DNA from: Flavivirga eckloniae
Lineage (GTDB): Bacteria; Bacteroidota; Bacteroidia; Flavobacteriales; Flavobacteriaceae
DNA: 64,000 bases
Reading direction: 5' to 3'
NCBI RefSeq assembly: GCF_002886045.1
Contig: NZ_CP025791.1
Coordinates: 3,859,001-3,923,000, forward strand
This document shows positions 35,994-45,369 of the stretch, in pieces. Below the pieces are notes generated by a model. That model saw only the letters and a list, made by a program, of their open reading frames with translations, was not told where the DNA came from and did not search any database. The position numbers were made by a program, and so were the translations under genes. The stretch's first letter is position 1; every line of letters starts with the position of its first letter.

Positions 35994-37148
35994 ATGTCCC
36001 AAAAATATCTCTCTCAATTAATTGTTATCCTAATGATACTATTTAAAACCGAAGCCCAAACTTCGATTTTAGATAAGGCAGATAGTTTGTACGCAAATGG
36101 TAATTATTCTAAAGCAATAGAGCATTACAAAGCTTATAAAAATCAATCCAAAGTTTATAATAAAATAGCCAAAGCATATATTGCTATAGGGAATTACGAT
36201 GAGGCTTTAAAACATTATGACGCTGGTACGCTGGAATTACCTAACGACGCCATAATAAAGTATAATTATGCCAAGTTATTGGCTAAAACTAAAAAACTAG
36301 AAAAGGCTTCTAAAGTTTTTAATGATTTGATTTATATAGATCATAAAAACCCCAACTACCATTACGAACTTGGATTGATTCTCGAAAGATTAAAGGATTC
36401 TACCGCTATTACAAGCTTTCATTCGGCATACGATTTAGACTCCATGCACCAAAAAGCTATTTATAAAATAGCAAAATATTATCTGCAGAAGAGGAGGTAT
36501 CAATTAGTAGGTAAGTATGTTGATGAAGGCTTAAAGACTTACGCAAATAATATAAAACTAATAAGTTTAAAAGCACAAAACTATTATTGGCAACAGGATT
36601 ATAAAAAAGCTGCTGTTTGGTTCGAAGAATTGATTAAACTTGGTGAATCTTCCGAATTTATTCACGAAAAGCTTAGTCTGTGCTATTATGAAAATTATGA
36701 AATAAGAAAGGCTATTGAACAGCGAAAACGGGTTCTAAAATATAATCCCAACGATGCAACGTCTTTGTATGTTATAGGTACGTATTATGATGAACTTAAC
36801 GATTTCATTAATGCGGAAAAGTATATAAAGGAATTTCTGGTATTAACAGACTTGCCGTTAAATACAGAATATTCAAAATTAGCGACTATATTAAACAGGC
36901 AAAAAAAATATGAAGAATCCATAAAAATGCTAAAAAAAGCAATAAAAGAAGCTCCCGACATTGTGGGGACACATTTCTTTTTGCTCATAACTAAAGATGC
37001 ATATTACGCAGATTTAGATGCAAAACTGGTAATGTACAATAACTTTAAAAAGAAATTCCCGTCTGGTTTTCATATAGAATATATAGATAAGCGTATTAGT
37101 GAGTTAAAGCAAGAAAAATTCATGAAGGAAGGAGGAAAAGGCAATTAA
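35994..37148 (+). CDS. Exported tetratricopeptide-repeat protein
   Basis: A 384-residue protein with a signal peptide (SQLIVILMILFKTEAQ) and about nine TPR units, for example ADSLYANGNYSKAIEHYKAY, AYIAIGNYDEALKHYDAG and YYWQQDYKKAAVWFEELIKLG. TPRs form a protein-binding solenoid, here in the periplasm. It starts 17 bp after the M56 gene and so belongs to the BlaI-controlled operon; it may be an adaptor for envelope proteins. Partner unknown. Confidence 0.85.
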   Translation: MSQKYLSQLIVILMILFKTEAQTSILDKADSLYANGNYSKAIEHYKAYKNQSKVYNKIAKAYIAIGNYDEALKHYDAGTLELPNDAIIKYNYAKLLAKTKKLEKASKVFNDLIYIDHKNPNYHYELGLILERLKDSTAITSFHSAYDLDSMHQKAIYKIAKYYLQKRRYQLVGKYVDEGLKTYANNIKLISLKAQNYYWQQDYKKAAVWFEELIKLGESSEFIHEKLSLCYYENYEIRKAIEQRKRVLKYNPNDATSLYVIGTYYDELNDFINAEKYIKEFLVLTDLPLNTEYSKLATILNRQKKYEESIKMLKKAIKEAPDIVGTHFFLLITKDAYYADLDAKLVMYNNFKKKFPSGFHIEYIDKRISELKQEKFMKEGGKGN

Positions 37149-37189
37149 AATCTAAAAAAATTGTACATTTCGGTTTTCAGTTTTAATCC

Positions 37190-37666
37190 ATGAGACAGAT
37201 TTGTGTATTTCTATTAGTAATATTACTTACTTCCTGTGAGTATTTTAATGTGAAAAAAACATCTTCTGAGGCTATTTTAAATGAAGAATTAAAAGCTTTT
37301 AATTGGAACGATGTTGATGAATATCCAACATTTGCTGCCTGCGACTCATTGTCAACCAAACAAGAAAAACAGCAATGTTTTACAAACACATTAACGGGAC
37401 ATATATTTAAATATCTACAAAACGAGGTTCTTGTTGTAACCCGAGACATTAATGATACCATAAATTTAAAACTTCAAGTATCAGAAACAGGTACCGTAAC
37501 CATTTTAGAGACGAAGGTAGATGATCTTATAATAAAAGAAATTCCTAATATTAAAGATTTGTTAACTGAAAGTTTGGACTCGCTACCCAAAGTCTTTCCT
37601 GCAATAAAACGTGGACAGCAGGTTATAACAGAATTTAGGCTGCCAATAATTATTAGTGTAAACTAG
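37190..37666 (+). CDS. Lipoprotein with a TonB C-terminal-like domain
   Basis: A 158-residue lipoprotein. The signal RQICVFLLVILLTSC gives Cys-16 in a lipobox. The mature part (residues about 45-158) resembles the C-terminal domain of the M56 protein two genes upstream: YPTFAACDSLSTKQEKQQC against APVFPGCENLPRSEQKKC, then a HIFKYL/HVNRNF helix, NLKLQVSETG against NIIFKINKDG, and FRLPIII against YSLPIIF. The paired cysteines are in the same place in both. It lies 41 bp after the TPR gene. It probably works with, or competes with, the M56 sensor domain; this is inference. Confidence 0.75.
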   Translation: MRQICVFLLVILLTSCEYFNVKKTSSEAILNEELKAFNWNDVDEYPTFAACDSLSTKQEKQQCFTNTLTGHIFKYLQNEVLVVTRDINDTINLKLQVSETGTVTILETKVDDLIIKEIPNIKDLLTESLDSLPKVFPAIKRGQQVITEFRLPIIISVN

Positions 37667-37669
37667 GAA

Positions 37670-38794
37670 TTACTTTTTAAACGTTCTGTCTTTCCATTTA
37701 TAGGTTTTAAAAAGCGAAGTAAAGGCTACATAGCAACTGAAAAAAGGATACATAATAAATGCCAAAGGAAAACTTTTTAAAACAGACTTCTCATTAAAAA
37801 AAGAAGCCGATTTATAGATTAAAAGGAAATCTATATTAAACTTTATGAATAGGATGTAACCTAAGATTTTAAAACTAAATACGTCTAAGACGGAAAGCAA
37901 CACTGTAGAGATAAACAAAGCATTCATAAGTAAAACAATAAGTCCGGTAAGTTTTCCAAACCAATTATTATAAGCGCTTGTTTTGGCAGCCCAGCGAATA
38001 CGCTGAGATATTAAACCTTTCCATGACGATTGTGCTTGTGTTTTTACAACAGCTTTTTCGCATTTTAAATAATGAAGTTCTTCCGGGTGGGCTTTTGCTA
38101 CCTTTTCGAGAAGAAAAATATCGTCGCCGCTAGCAACATCCGTATTGCCTTCAAAACCATTTAATTCTTGAAACAAAGCTTTTTCATATCCAAAGTTTGC
38201 TCCATTGCAGAGAAACGGTTTTTTTATGCTAAAACCTCCAACTGTAGCGCCCTGTAAGCTTAAAATATCCAGAGACTGGAATCGATTTAAAAAACCATCC
38301 GAATTATTATAGGTAACCGGAGCCGCAATGCATTTGACATTCGTTTTTTGGATAAATGCATCAAAACTATCTAACCAATATTTTGGTAAAATACAATCCG
38401 CATCCGTAGTTATGACCCAGCTGTTTTTCGAATGAGAAACAGCAGTAGTTATAGCTTCTTTTTTAGGGGAATTAGAAGTTCTTTTATTATTAATCACCCG
38501 AATATCATGCTTAACATTAGTGAGAAAACCCGAAATCAAATCAACCGAATTGTCATTAGAATCATCATCAACAAAAATAATTTCGAATAAATGATTTGGA
38601 TACTCAAGTAAAGCTATAGATTGTAATAGACGGGGTAAATTTTCGGCTTCATTTCTAAAAGGAATAATAACAGAAAATTTGGTTTTTGGAGGCAGGTCTT
38701 CTAATTCGAATGGTTTAATGTTATCAAAACCAAACGCAAAGCGTCCAATTAAAAATAGGTAACTTAATGTAACGATTATGCTTATTAAAACCAT
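37670..38794 (-). CDS. Family 2 glycosyltransferase, membrane-anchored
   Basis: A 374-residue processive-type GT2. An N-terminal helix (VLISIIVTLSYLFLIGRFAFG) precedes the GT-A catalytic domain, with FSVIIPFRNEAENL, the DxD-like VDDDSND, TTDADC and the QRIRW motif (the last conserved in synthases that add many sugars). Two or three C-terminal helices follow (LTGLIVLLMNALFISTVLLS). It begins 2 bp after the flippase-like gene on the same strand, so both probably act on one envelope glycan or glycolipid. Donor and acceptor are unknown. Confidence 0.9.
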   Translation of the reverse strand: MVLISIIVTLSYLFLIGRFAFGFDNIKPFELEDLPPKTKFSVIIPFRNEAENLPRLLQSIALLEYPNHLFEIIFVDDDSNDNSVDLISGFLTNVKHDIRVINNKRTSNSPKKEAITTAVSHSKNSWVITTDADCILPKYWLDSFDAFIQKTNVKCIAAPVTYNNSDGFLNRFQSLDILSLQGATVGGFSIKKPFLCNGANFGYEKALFQELNGFEGNTDVASGDDIFLLEKVAKAHPEELHYLKCEKAVVKTQAQSSWKGLISQRIRWAAKTSAYNNWFGKLTGLIVLLMNALFISTVLLSVLDVFSFKILGYILFIKFNIDFLLIYKSASFFNEKSVLKSFPLAFIMYPFFSCYVAFTSLFKTYKWKDRTFKK

Positions 38795-38796
38795 AA

Positions 38797-39765
38797 TTAA
38801 TTATCGGCTTTAGGCAAGTTAAAATTAATTACAAAGTAGCTGCCAATAATGCTAGGTAAAACAAAATTCAACAACCACATAAGAGTGATGGTACTCAAAA
38901 CAGCAATCTCGTTAATCCCTACAATACCAAATAAATAAATGGCAACACTACCTTTAATAACAACATCGAATATGAAAATGGACGGTATTATTGATGCTAA
39001 TAAGTACATGGACGTTATAACAGTCATGGCCTCAAGATACGATATATCAATTCCGAAAAGTTGTAATAGAAAGTAAAATTGAAAAGAAAACACCATATAG
39101 CGCAGCAAGGATAAAAGTAAAGCCAGTGCCATATTTTTTTTAGGAAATTCTAAAATAAAATGTTTGATTTTTTTTATGGAAAATCCCTTAACAGTGAGTT
39201 TTGTTTTTTGCATACCAAATCCTATTAAACCAATAATAAGTAGGGCGATTAAAAGAAATTGAGCCAGCTTATAATAATTAATATCAATTTGGTGCTTCAC
39301 TATAAAGAAGCAAAAACCAATACATCCAAAAATAGTTGTGATACACATTTGTGATACATTTCCCAGTAAATTAATCAGAACGATACGTTTTCTGTAATTA
39401 GCTGTGTAATAAATGGCTTTAGCGCCATATTCGCCAATTCTATTTGGTGTGAATAACGAAGCGGTTAAAGAACCCAAACTTTGTTCGAAAGCATTTTTTA
39501 AACTTATTTTTTTAATAGGATCGACTAACTTTTGCCATTTTATAATTTCAAAAAACAAATTTAAAAATGTCAAAAAAAGTAGAAAAAGCATGTTTTTAAT
39601 CGAAAAAGCATCTTTTTTTGATAAAAACCCAATAAAAGCATTAAAATCCAGTTCTGGATTATGCATTAACTTACGGTAAATAAAATAAAAAGCACCGATT
39701 ACAATACTTAATTTAATAAGCCCAAAAAAGAATTGTTTAGTTTTGTACGGTAGCGTATAAGTCAT
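38797..39765 (-). CDS. Lysylphosphatidylglycerol synthase-type flippase domain (UPF0104) membrane protein
   Basis: A 322-residue integral membrane protein with about eight helices. The family signature region includes FEIIKWQKL, FEQSLGSLTASLFTPNRIGEYGAKAIYYT (seen as LTASLFTPNRIGEYG) and SIIPSIFIFDVVIKGSVA. The domain matches the transmembrane half of MprF and stand-alone relatives that move lipids or lipid-linked sugars across the membrane. It is directly upstream of the GT2 gene (2 bp), which supports a role in exporting or modifying a lipid-linked product. Confidence 0.85.
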   Translation of the reverse strand: MTYTLPYKTKQFFFGLIKLSIVIGAFYFIYRKLMHNPELDFNAFIGFLSKKDAFSIKNMLFLLFLTFLNLFFEIIKWQKLVDPIKKISLKNAFEQSLGSLTASLFTPNRIGEYGAKAIYYTANYRKRIVLINLLGNVSQMCITTIFGCIGFCFFIVKHQIDINYYKLAQFLLIALLIIGLIGFGMQKTKLTVKGFSIKKIKHFILEFPKKNMALALLLSLLRYMVFSFQFYFLLQLFGIDISYLEAMTVITSMYLLASIIPSIFIFDVVIKGSVAIYLFGIVGINEIAVLSTITLMWLLNFVLPSIIGSYFVINFNLPKADN

Positions 39766-39802
39766 ATACCAAGTTAAGAGTGCAAATTAAATTATTTACA
39801 TC

Positions 39803-40447
39803 ATGACCTCAAATTTAAAAACATATAAAAAAGCTTTTTGTGCAATTGCTTTAATATTTATTTGTTTTGTTTCCTCTTCTCAAGGAAACACCAGTACATT
39901 TAAAGCCCAATTTGCTTTAGGATTAAACAGCCCGACCGAGGATGGATTCGTTACAGGCTTTGAAGGAAAAACAATTAATTTCCCCTCAGTAAATGTAGGA
40001 GTTCAATATATGTTCAGGCAGGCACTAGGAGCAAAATTGGATTATGGGTTTAATAGAATGTCTAATAAAAGTGAAGCATCAGAATTTAAGCTTAATTACA
40101 CTCGTGTTAATTTGCAATTAGTATATAATGCAAATAGAATGTTTAACCTATCGCAACGTACGGGAGTATTTGTACATGCAGGACCAGGATATTCAAATGT
40201 AAGCCCTTTGGGGAATTTTACGCAAAATAAAACCTCGTTTATGAATGCGATGGCCGGAATAGAATTTCATCATGGTATTTCCGATAAACTGTCCATCTAT
40301 GCCGATCTTGCATATGTTCATGGATTTTTAAAGGATTTTTCTCCCGTAACAGATGGGTACGGATCCTTTAACGGAAACCTTGTAACACTAACTATAGGAG
40401 CCTCAATATCACTTAGTGGTTGTTATTATTGCGATCAATATGACTAA
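39803..40447 (+). CDS. Small outer-membrane beta-barrel protein
   Basis: A 214-residue exported protein with a signal peptide ([18 protein letters not shown]) and an eight-strand porin-like pattern: [71 protein letters not shown] and [12 protein letters not shown]. This is the OmpA-N or OmpW-like barrel type without a periplasmic domain. The last 8 bases overlap the start of ruvC. Function unknown. Confidence 0.82.
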   Translation: MTSNLKTYKKAFCAIALIFICFVSSSQGNTSTFKAQFALGLNSPTEDGFVTGFEGKTINFPSVNVGVQYMFRQALGAKLDYGFNRMSNKSEASEFKLNYTRVNLQLVYNANRMFNLSQRTGVFVHAGPGYSNVSPLGNFTQNKTSFMNAMAGIEFHHGISDKLSIYADLAYVHGFLKDFSPVTDGYGSFNGNLVTLTIGASISLSGCYYCDQYD

Positions 40448-40991
40448 GGAAAGAATTATTTTAGGTATTGACCCCGGTACAACCATTATGGGTTTCGGAC
40501 TCATAAAAGTCGTTGGTAAAAACATGCAGTTTTTACAACTAAATGAACTTGATTTAAAAAAATACAACGATCATTACTTAAAATTAAAACTCATTTTCGA
40601 GCGCACGATAGAACTCATCGATACACATAATCCGGACGAAATTGCTATTGAAGCTCCCTTTTTTGGTAAAAACGTACAAAGTATGCTAAAACTGGGTAGA
40701 GCCCAGGGCGTTGCTATGGCAGCGGGCTTAAGTAGGGAGATACCAATTACGGAATATCTTCCTAAAAAGATTAAAATGGCCATAACAGGCAACGGAAGCG
40801 CAAGCAAAGAACAGGTAGCCAAAATGCTGCAAAGTCTTTTAGGTTTAAAAACATTACCTAAAAATTTGGATGCCACAGACGGTTTAGCTGCAGCAGTTTG
40901 TCATTTTTACAACTCAGGCAAGGTTAGTGTTGGCAAAAATTACACAGGGTGGGGTGCTTTTGTAAAACAGAATCCTGATAAGCTTGGTTAG
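40440..40991 (+). CDS. ruvC: Holliday junction endodeoxyribonuclease
   Basis: A 183-residue resolvase that cuts four-way junctions made by RuvAB. The four acidic active-site positions are visible: Asp in GIDPGTT near residue 10, Glu in IAIEAPFF, and the pair in [14 protein letters not shown] near the C-terminus. The start is the ATG at 40440, which overlaps the preceding barrel gene by 8 bp; longer in-frame starts would lie inside that gene. ruvA and ruvB are not in the window. Confidence 0.95.
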   Translation: MTKERIILGIDPGTTIMGFGLIKVVGKNMQFLQLNELDLKKYNDHYLKLKLIFERTIELIDTHNPDEIAIEAPFFGKNVQSMLKLGRAQGVAMAAGLSREIPITEYLPKKIKMAITGNGSASKEQVAKMLQSLLGLKTLPKNLDATDGLAAAVCHFYNSGKVSVGKNYTGWGAFVKQNPDKLG

Positions 40992-41113
40992 TTTTAGTTC
41001 CCAGTAAGCATTGGCAGTTTGCAGTATTTACATAAATCATTTGAGGTTACTAAGTTTTTAATAAAGATTTATAATAAAATTTAAATCGTAGCTCAAGAAA
41101 AATACCTTTATTA

Positions 41114-41188
41114 CTGAACACTGAACACTGAACACTGAACACTGAACACTGAACACTGAACACTGAACACTGAACACTGAACACTGAA
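41114..41188. repeat. 7-bp tandem array CTGAACA, ten perfect copies plus a partial copy
   Basis: Units begin at 41114 and every 7 bp to 41177, then ctgaa at 41184. The array ends 9 bp before the hemW start codon, inside its leader. It is the reverse complement of the shorter array at 5713-5743. A copy number this high with no mismatches suggests recent expansion by slippage. Confidence 0.95.
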
Positions 41189-41197
41189 TACCAAAAA

Positions 41198-42352
41198 ATG
41201 TCAGGCATATACATCCACATACCATTTTGTAAACAAGCATGTTTTTATTGCGACTTTCATTTCTCAACGTCTTTAAAGAAGAAGGATGCATTGGTTCACG
41301 CCTTAATAAAGGAATTGGAATTGAGAAAAGAAGTATTGGTAAATCATAAAATAGAAACCATTTATTTTGGGGGAGGCACCCCGAGTTTATTAACAGATAA
41401 CGAATTGCAGTTATTAATAGATTCGGTTTATAAAAACTATTCGGTAATTAATAATCCCGAAATCACTTTAGAAGCGAATCCCGACGATTTAACCGATAAC
41501 ATTTTTGAGAAATACAGAGCTGCTGGAATAAACCGACTTAGTATTGGCATTCAGTCTTTTTTTGAAGACGATTTAAAAAACATGAACCGTGCACATAATG
41601 CCGAAGAAGCCAAGACATGCTTAAAAGTAGCCACGGAATATTTCGATAACATTACAATCGATCTCATTTACGGGATTCCCAATATGAGTTTGGAAAAATG
41701 GAATAAAAATCTTGAAATGGCTTTTGGTTATGGTGTTAATCATATATCTAGCTATGCACTTACAGTTGAACCCAAAACAGCACTAGATGCTTTTATAAAA
41801 AAGGGAAATTATCCGCCAATTGATGAAGCTTTGGCTCTTGAGCATTTTAATCATTTAGTAGATAAAACTAACGAACAAGGCTATGTGCATTATGAGATTT
41901 CAAATTTTGGAAAACCTAATTATTTCTCTAAACACAATACCAGTTATTGGCAAGGTAAACCATATCTAGGCATAGGGCCTTCTGCACATTCATTTAACGG
42001 AAATCAACGAAGCTGGAATGTGTCGAACAACTCAAAATATATAGAAGCAATTCAAAATAACGAATTGCCTAGCACACTAGAAACACTTTCTAAGGAAGAT
42101 CAGTATAACGAATACATCATGACGGGGTTGCGAACCATTTGGGGCGTGTCTTTAAATAAAATAGAACAGAGTTTTGGAAACGATTATCTTCTCCATTTAA
42201 AAACATCTACAGAAAAATTTATAAACGAAGGCTTGCTTACCTTTTCGAAAGATTTTGACGAGAATCAAGATCGTATGGAGACACTAAAAACCACTCAAAA
42301 AGGCAAGTTTTTAGTAGATGGGATAGCATCAGAATTGTTTATCCTTAACTAG
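41198..42352 (+). CDS. hemW: Radical SAM family heme chaperone HemW
   Basis: A 384-residue radical SAM protein of the HemW/HemN family. The cluster motif is C-x3-C-x2-C (CKQACFYCDF), with GGGTPSLL, EANPDDL, RLSIGIQSF and DLIYGIPNMS in the expected order. HemW binds heme and delivers it to respiratory enzymes, and lacks the anaerobic coproporphyrinogen oxidase features of longer HemN; the length (384) fits HemW. The start at 41198 gives MSGIYIHIPFC, normal for the family, and is preceded directly by the 7-bp tandem array. Confidence 0.92.
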   Translation: MSGIYIHIPFCKQACFYCDFHFSTSLKKKDALVHALIKELELRKEVLVNHKIETIYFGGGTPSLLTDNELQLLIDSVYKNYSVINNPEITLEANPDDLTDNIFEKYRAAGINRLSIGIQSFFEDDLKNMNRAHNAEEAKTCLKVATEYFDNITIDLIYGIPNMSLEKWNKNLEMAFGYGVNHISSYALTVEPKTALDAFIKKGNYPPIDEALALEHFNHLVDKTNEQGYVHYEISNFGKPNYFSKHNTSYWQGKPYLGIGPSAHSFNGNQRSWNVSNNSKYIEAIQNNELPSTLETLSKEDQYNEYIMTGLRTIWGVSLNKIEQSFGNDYLLHLKTSTEKFINEGLLTFSKDFDENQDRMETLKTTQKGKFLVDGIASELFILN

Positions 42353-42506
42353 TTCTAGGTTGTGCAAAAACTAAGAGAAAAGTTACCAAAGCATTAAAGG
42401 AAAAAAGGAAATGTGATATTATTAAATAGTATAATCCAGAATTAAAAAACTTATATTTGAGGTAAAAGTATCTTAATTAAAAGATGCTGAAAGAAATTCG
42501 GCATAC

Positions 42507-43256
42507 ATGTTAGCAACAATTCAATACAAATCAAAAAAACTTCAAATAGACTTATCCCAGCCAATAGATATTTCTATACCGCTTAGGGGATCAAAAAACA
42601 ATGTAAATGCGTGGTATGTAGATGCGCCAGTTATAAAACCTGCAGAAGACGATGGTCAGGTTATTAGTGTTTTAGAGGGTGCATGTGTAAACTTCAATAA
42701 TATAGCTTTTAACCCACATGCCCATGGTACACACACCGAATGCGTGGGACACATTACCGAAAAAGTACACTCTATAAATCAGAATTTAAAGCAATTTTTC
42801 TTTTTGGCCGAAGTAGTAACCGCAGCTCCCGAAATGCTTAATGGTGATTTTGTAATATCTAAAAAACAATTACAATCTGCTATTGGAAATAAAAAAAGAG
42901 ACGCCATAGTTATAAGAACCATTCCTAATACCAGAGAAAAATTAACAGCACAGTATTCGCACACAAATCCAACATACTTATTAGAAGATGCCGCAATTTA
43001 TTTACGTGAAAAAGGCGTAAAACATTTATTAATTGATTTGCCTAGTGTAGATAAAGAAAGAGATGAATGTGAACTTAAGGCGCATAATGCCTTTTGGAAT
43101 ACTAAGGGCAAGTTACGTATGGACGCAACAATAACAGAGTTTATTTATGTGCCAAACAAGGTTGAAGATGGGGTGTACTTTTTAAACCTTCAAATAGCAC
43201 CCTTCGAAAATGATGCATCGCCCAGTAAGCCTATCTTGTATAAAGTAATTAGTTAA
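42507..43256 (+). CDS. Cyclase-family protein (kynurenine formamidase-like hydrolase)
   Basis: A 249-residue metal-dependent hydrolase fold. The signature HAHGTHTECVGH (a form of HxGTHxDxPxH) supplies metal ligands and the general base; IDISIPLRG precedes it and RDECELKAHNAFWNTKG lies near the C-terminus. Relatives include arylformamidase of tryptophan catabolism and polyketide cyclases, so the substrate is uncertain. It is the first gene of a tight run with DUF4260, DUF4230 and acetyltransferase genes, none of which indicates a pathway. Confidence 0.85.
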   Translation: MLATIQYKSKKLQIDLSQPIDISIPLRGSKNNVNAWYVDAPVIKPAEDDGQVISVLEGACVNFNNIAFNPHAHGTHTECVGHITEKVHSINQNLKQFFFLAEVVTAAPEMLNGDFVISKKQLQSAIGNKKRDAIVIRTIPNTREKLTAQYSHTNPTYLLEDAAIYLREKGVKHLLIDLPSVDKERDECELKAHNAFWNTKGKLRMDATITEFIYVPNKVEDGVYFLNLQIAPFENDASPSKPILYKVIS

Positions 43257-43292
43257 GGAAGTACTCTAATTAACACGATAAAAAATAGAACG

Positions 43293-43643
43293 ATGAAAAC
43301 ATCACTAAAGGTTGAAGAATTATTTATGTTTATTTTCGGGATATATCTTTTCTCCGGATTAGAATATAGTTGGTGGTGGTTTATTGTACTCATTTTAATG
43401 CCAGATATTGGTATGTTAGGCTATTTGTTGGGACCCAAGAAAGGAGCCTTTTTGTATAACCTTTTTCACCATAAAGCCATAGCCATTGGAATCTATTTTG
43501 TTGGGGTAATTACCGAAAGCAATATTATAAAACTAATAGGAATCGTATTGTTTTCTCATGCTAGCCTCGATAGAATTTTTGGTTACGGATTAAAATATTT
43601 CGATAGTTTTAAGCACACACATTTAGGACAAATAGGTAAATAA
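43293..43643 (+). CDS. DUF4260 family membrane protein
   Basis: A 116-residue protein with three or four membrane helices. The family pattern LMPDIGMLGYLLGP, then YNLFHHKAI and SHASLDRIFGYGLKY, matches DUF4260, in which conserved His and Asp residues face the membrane surface. Function unknown. It lies 36 bp after the cyclase gene and 3 bp before the DUF4230 gene. Confidence 0.85.
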   Translation: MKTSLKVEELFMFIFGIYLFSGLEYSWWWFIVLILMPDIGMLGYLLGPKKGAFLYNLFHHKAIAIGIYFVGVITESNIIKLIGIVLFSHASLDRIFGYGLKYFDSFKHTHLGQIGK

Positions 43644-43646
43644 CAT

Positions 43647-44255
43647 ATGGAGGCATTTTTAGGAATTATAATTGGAGTTTTGGTTACTTTGGGTATAGTA
43701 ACTTACTTCAAGTCTTTTAAGAAAAAACAATTAGTTAAGGCACAGTCAACTTTACTTTTAGAAAAAATTAAAACAGTTTGTAAGTTTATTACGGTAGAAG
43801 GCGATTTTGCCGAAATCTATCATTATGAGGATGTTAAAGAGCGTTTTTTAAAACTAATATCAAGCAAAAAGAAAGCCTTGGTTATTGTAAATGCTAAAGC
43901 CCATGTTGGGTACGATTTGTCCAAGATTGAATTGGTAGCCGAAAACGATAAAAAGAAAATTTTACTGCAACATTTCCCGCAACCAGAAGTATTATCGATT
44001 GAAACAAATTTAAACTATTACGATAAGTCCGATGGCTTATTCAATAAATTTGAAGCAACCGATTTAACCGATCTACATAAAGAAGCCAAACAACACATTC
44101 AAGACAAAATCCCGGAGAGTGGTCTTATTCAAATAGCCCAAAAAGAAGCTCTGGAAACCATTTTACTTATTGAAACCATAGTGGAAACCATAGGTTGGAA
44201 ATTAGATTATTCGGCGTTGAAAATAGAAGAAAAATCTATTAAAAAGATTCAATAA
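43647..44255 (+). CDS. DUF4230 domain protein
   Basis: A 202-residue protein with one N-terminal membrane helix (FLGIIIGVLVTLGIVTYF) and a soluble domain outside the cytoplasm or anchored at the membrane (KTVCKFITVEGDFAEIYHYED, KKALVIVNAKAHVGYDLSKIE). This matches DUF4230, of unknown function. Its stop shares one base with the start of the acetyltransferase gene, so the two are co-translated. Confidence 0.82.
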   Translation: MEAFLGIIIGVLVTLGIVTYFKSFKKKQLVKAQSTLLLEKIKTVCKFITVEGDFAEIYHYEDVKERFLKLISSKKKALVIVNAKAHVGYDLSKIELVAENDKKKILLQHFPQPEVLSIETNLNYYDKSDGLFNKFEATDLTDLHKEAKQHIQDKIPESGLIQIAQKEALETILLIETIVETIGWKLDYSALKIEEKSIKKIQ

Positions 44256-44656
44256 TGATTGAGATTTCAACCGATAAAAGCAAACTTCAAATAGAAGCGA
44301 TCCATAGGTTTTTAACCGAAACATATTGGGCTAAAGGCAGAACGATTCAAGCAGTTAAAACCTCTATAGAAAATTGCTTGTGTTTTGGCGTTTATAAAGA
44401 AGCTAAGCAAATAGGTTTTGCCAGAGTAGCCACCGATTATGTGGTGTTTGCCTACCTGATGGATGTATTTATTTTACCAGAATATAGAGGTAAGGGCTAT
44501 TCCAAAGAACTAATTAAGGCGATACATGAAGAACCTCAATTACTATCATGCAAAACATGGATGCTTAAAACAGCAGATGCGCACGGTCTATATAAGCAAT
44601 TTGGATATACGGAATTAAACAAACCGGAAATAGTAATGGAACGAATTATAAAATAA
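44255..44656 (+). CDS. GNAT-family N-acetyltransferase
   Basis: A 133-residue acetyl-CoA-dependent transferase. Motif A (MDVFILPEYRGKGYSKELIKAI) carries the R/Q-x-x-G-x-G/A pyrophosphate loop as RGKGYS, and the C-terminal HGLYKQFGYTEL is typical. The start YWAKGRTIQAVKTSIENCLCFGVY matches small family members annotated as acetyltransferases of unknown substrate. It overlaps the DUF4230 gene by one base. Confidence 0.88.
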   Translation: MIEISTDKSKLQIEAIHRFLTETYWAKGRTIQAVKTSIENCLCFGVYKEAKQIGFARVATDYVVFAYLMDVFILPEYRGKGYSKELIKAIHEEPQLLSCKTWMLKTADAHGLYKQFGYTELNKPEIVMERIIK

Positions 44657-44662
44657 TATGTC

Positions 44663-44728
44663 ATTCCTGCGACTTGTATTGAACTTCCTGAACTGAATTT
44701 AGGATGGATGTTTAAATAAAGCAGGAAT
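44663..44728. repeat. Inverted repeat attcctgc / gcaggaat, degenerate intergenic element
   Basis: attcctgc (44663-44670) and gcaggaat (44721-44728) are perfect 8-bp arms, the second followed by ctttttt. A related shorter pair occurs at 33247-33266, and a TTCGACTAC remnant lies at 44779. It may act as the terminator for the preceding operon. Confidence 0.5.
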
Positions 44729-44808
44729 CTTTTTAATTGTAACTACAATTCATCAGCCAATAGGCCCCTTTTTCGTACTTCGACTACTGGAATATAAAAA
44801 TAAAAATC

Positions 44809-45177
44809 ATGCACATAGATCAACTAAGAGAATATTGTTTAAGCAAAAAAGGCACCACAGAAGAGTTTCCTTTTGATGAAGAAACACTGGTTTTCAAAGT
44901 TCTTGGGAAAATGTTTGCTCTAGCTTCCTTAAAGCGTTGGGAAGCAGGAGAAGCCTCAGTAAATTTAAAAGCAGATCCCGAATATTCCGAAGAGCTCAGA
45001 GCAGAATATAATAGCATTCGACCAGGGTTTCATATGAGTAAAAAACATTGGAATACCTTATATGTTCATGAAGGTGAATTGCAACCAAAACTAATATGTC
45101 ATCTTATAGACCACTCGTACGATATGGTTGTAAAGGGTATGACTAAAAAAATGAGAGACAGTTTACTCTCAATGTAA
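44809..45177 (+). CDS. MmcQ/YjbR-family protein
   Basis: A 122-residue protein of the YjbR fold: YCLSKKGTTEEFPFDEETLVFKV in pieces (GTTEEFPF, LVFKVLGKMFALA), then SVNLKADPEYSEELRAEY and KKHWNTLYV, and ending LIDHSYDMVVKGM. The fold has a cyclic DNA-binding-like domain, but no function is established for most members. It stands alone. Confidence 0.88.
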   Translation: MHIDQLREYCLSKKGTTEEFPFDEETLVFKVLGKMFALASLKRWEAGEASVNLKADPEYSEELRAEYNSIRPGFHMSKKHWNTLYVHEGELQPKLICHLIDHSYDMVVKGMTKKMRDSLLSM

Positions 45178-45369
45178 AATAAGGTAAAATGTAAAACCAT
45201 CGTTTTTTTATTGTATCTTTAGAATCTCTCAATCTCCATTTATATTTACTACATTCTTTTTTTTACTGATAAATAGCGCATAATAGGTTGTCCTAAATCT
45301 TTTAGTGTCCCATAATCTTAAAGTTGTATTGACTAATTCAATTATATAAACTTTAAATTTTAACAGATT

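Noticed and set aside
41114-41188. Possible CRISPR array
   Set aside because: The units are 7 bp and directly adjacent, with no spacers, and there are no cas genes.
41058-41291. A 77-codon open frame on the minus strand spanning the 7-bp array, with a repeated SVFSVQC peptide
   Set aside because: The frame exists only because 7-bp repeats happen to lack stops in it; it overlaps the start of hemW and has no start context or family resemblance.
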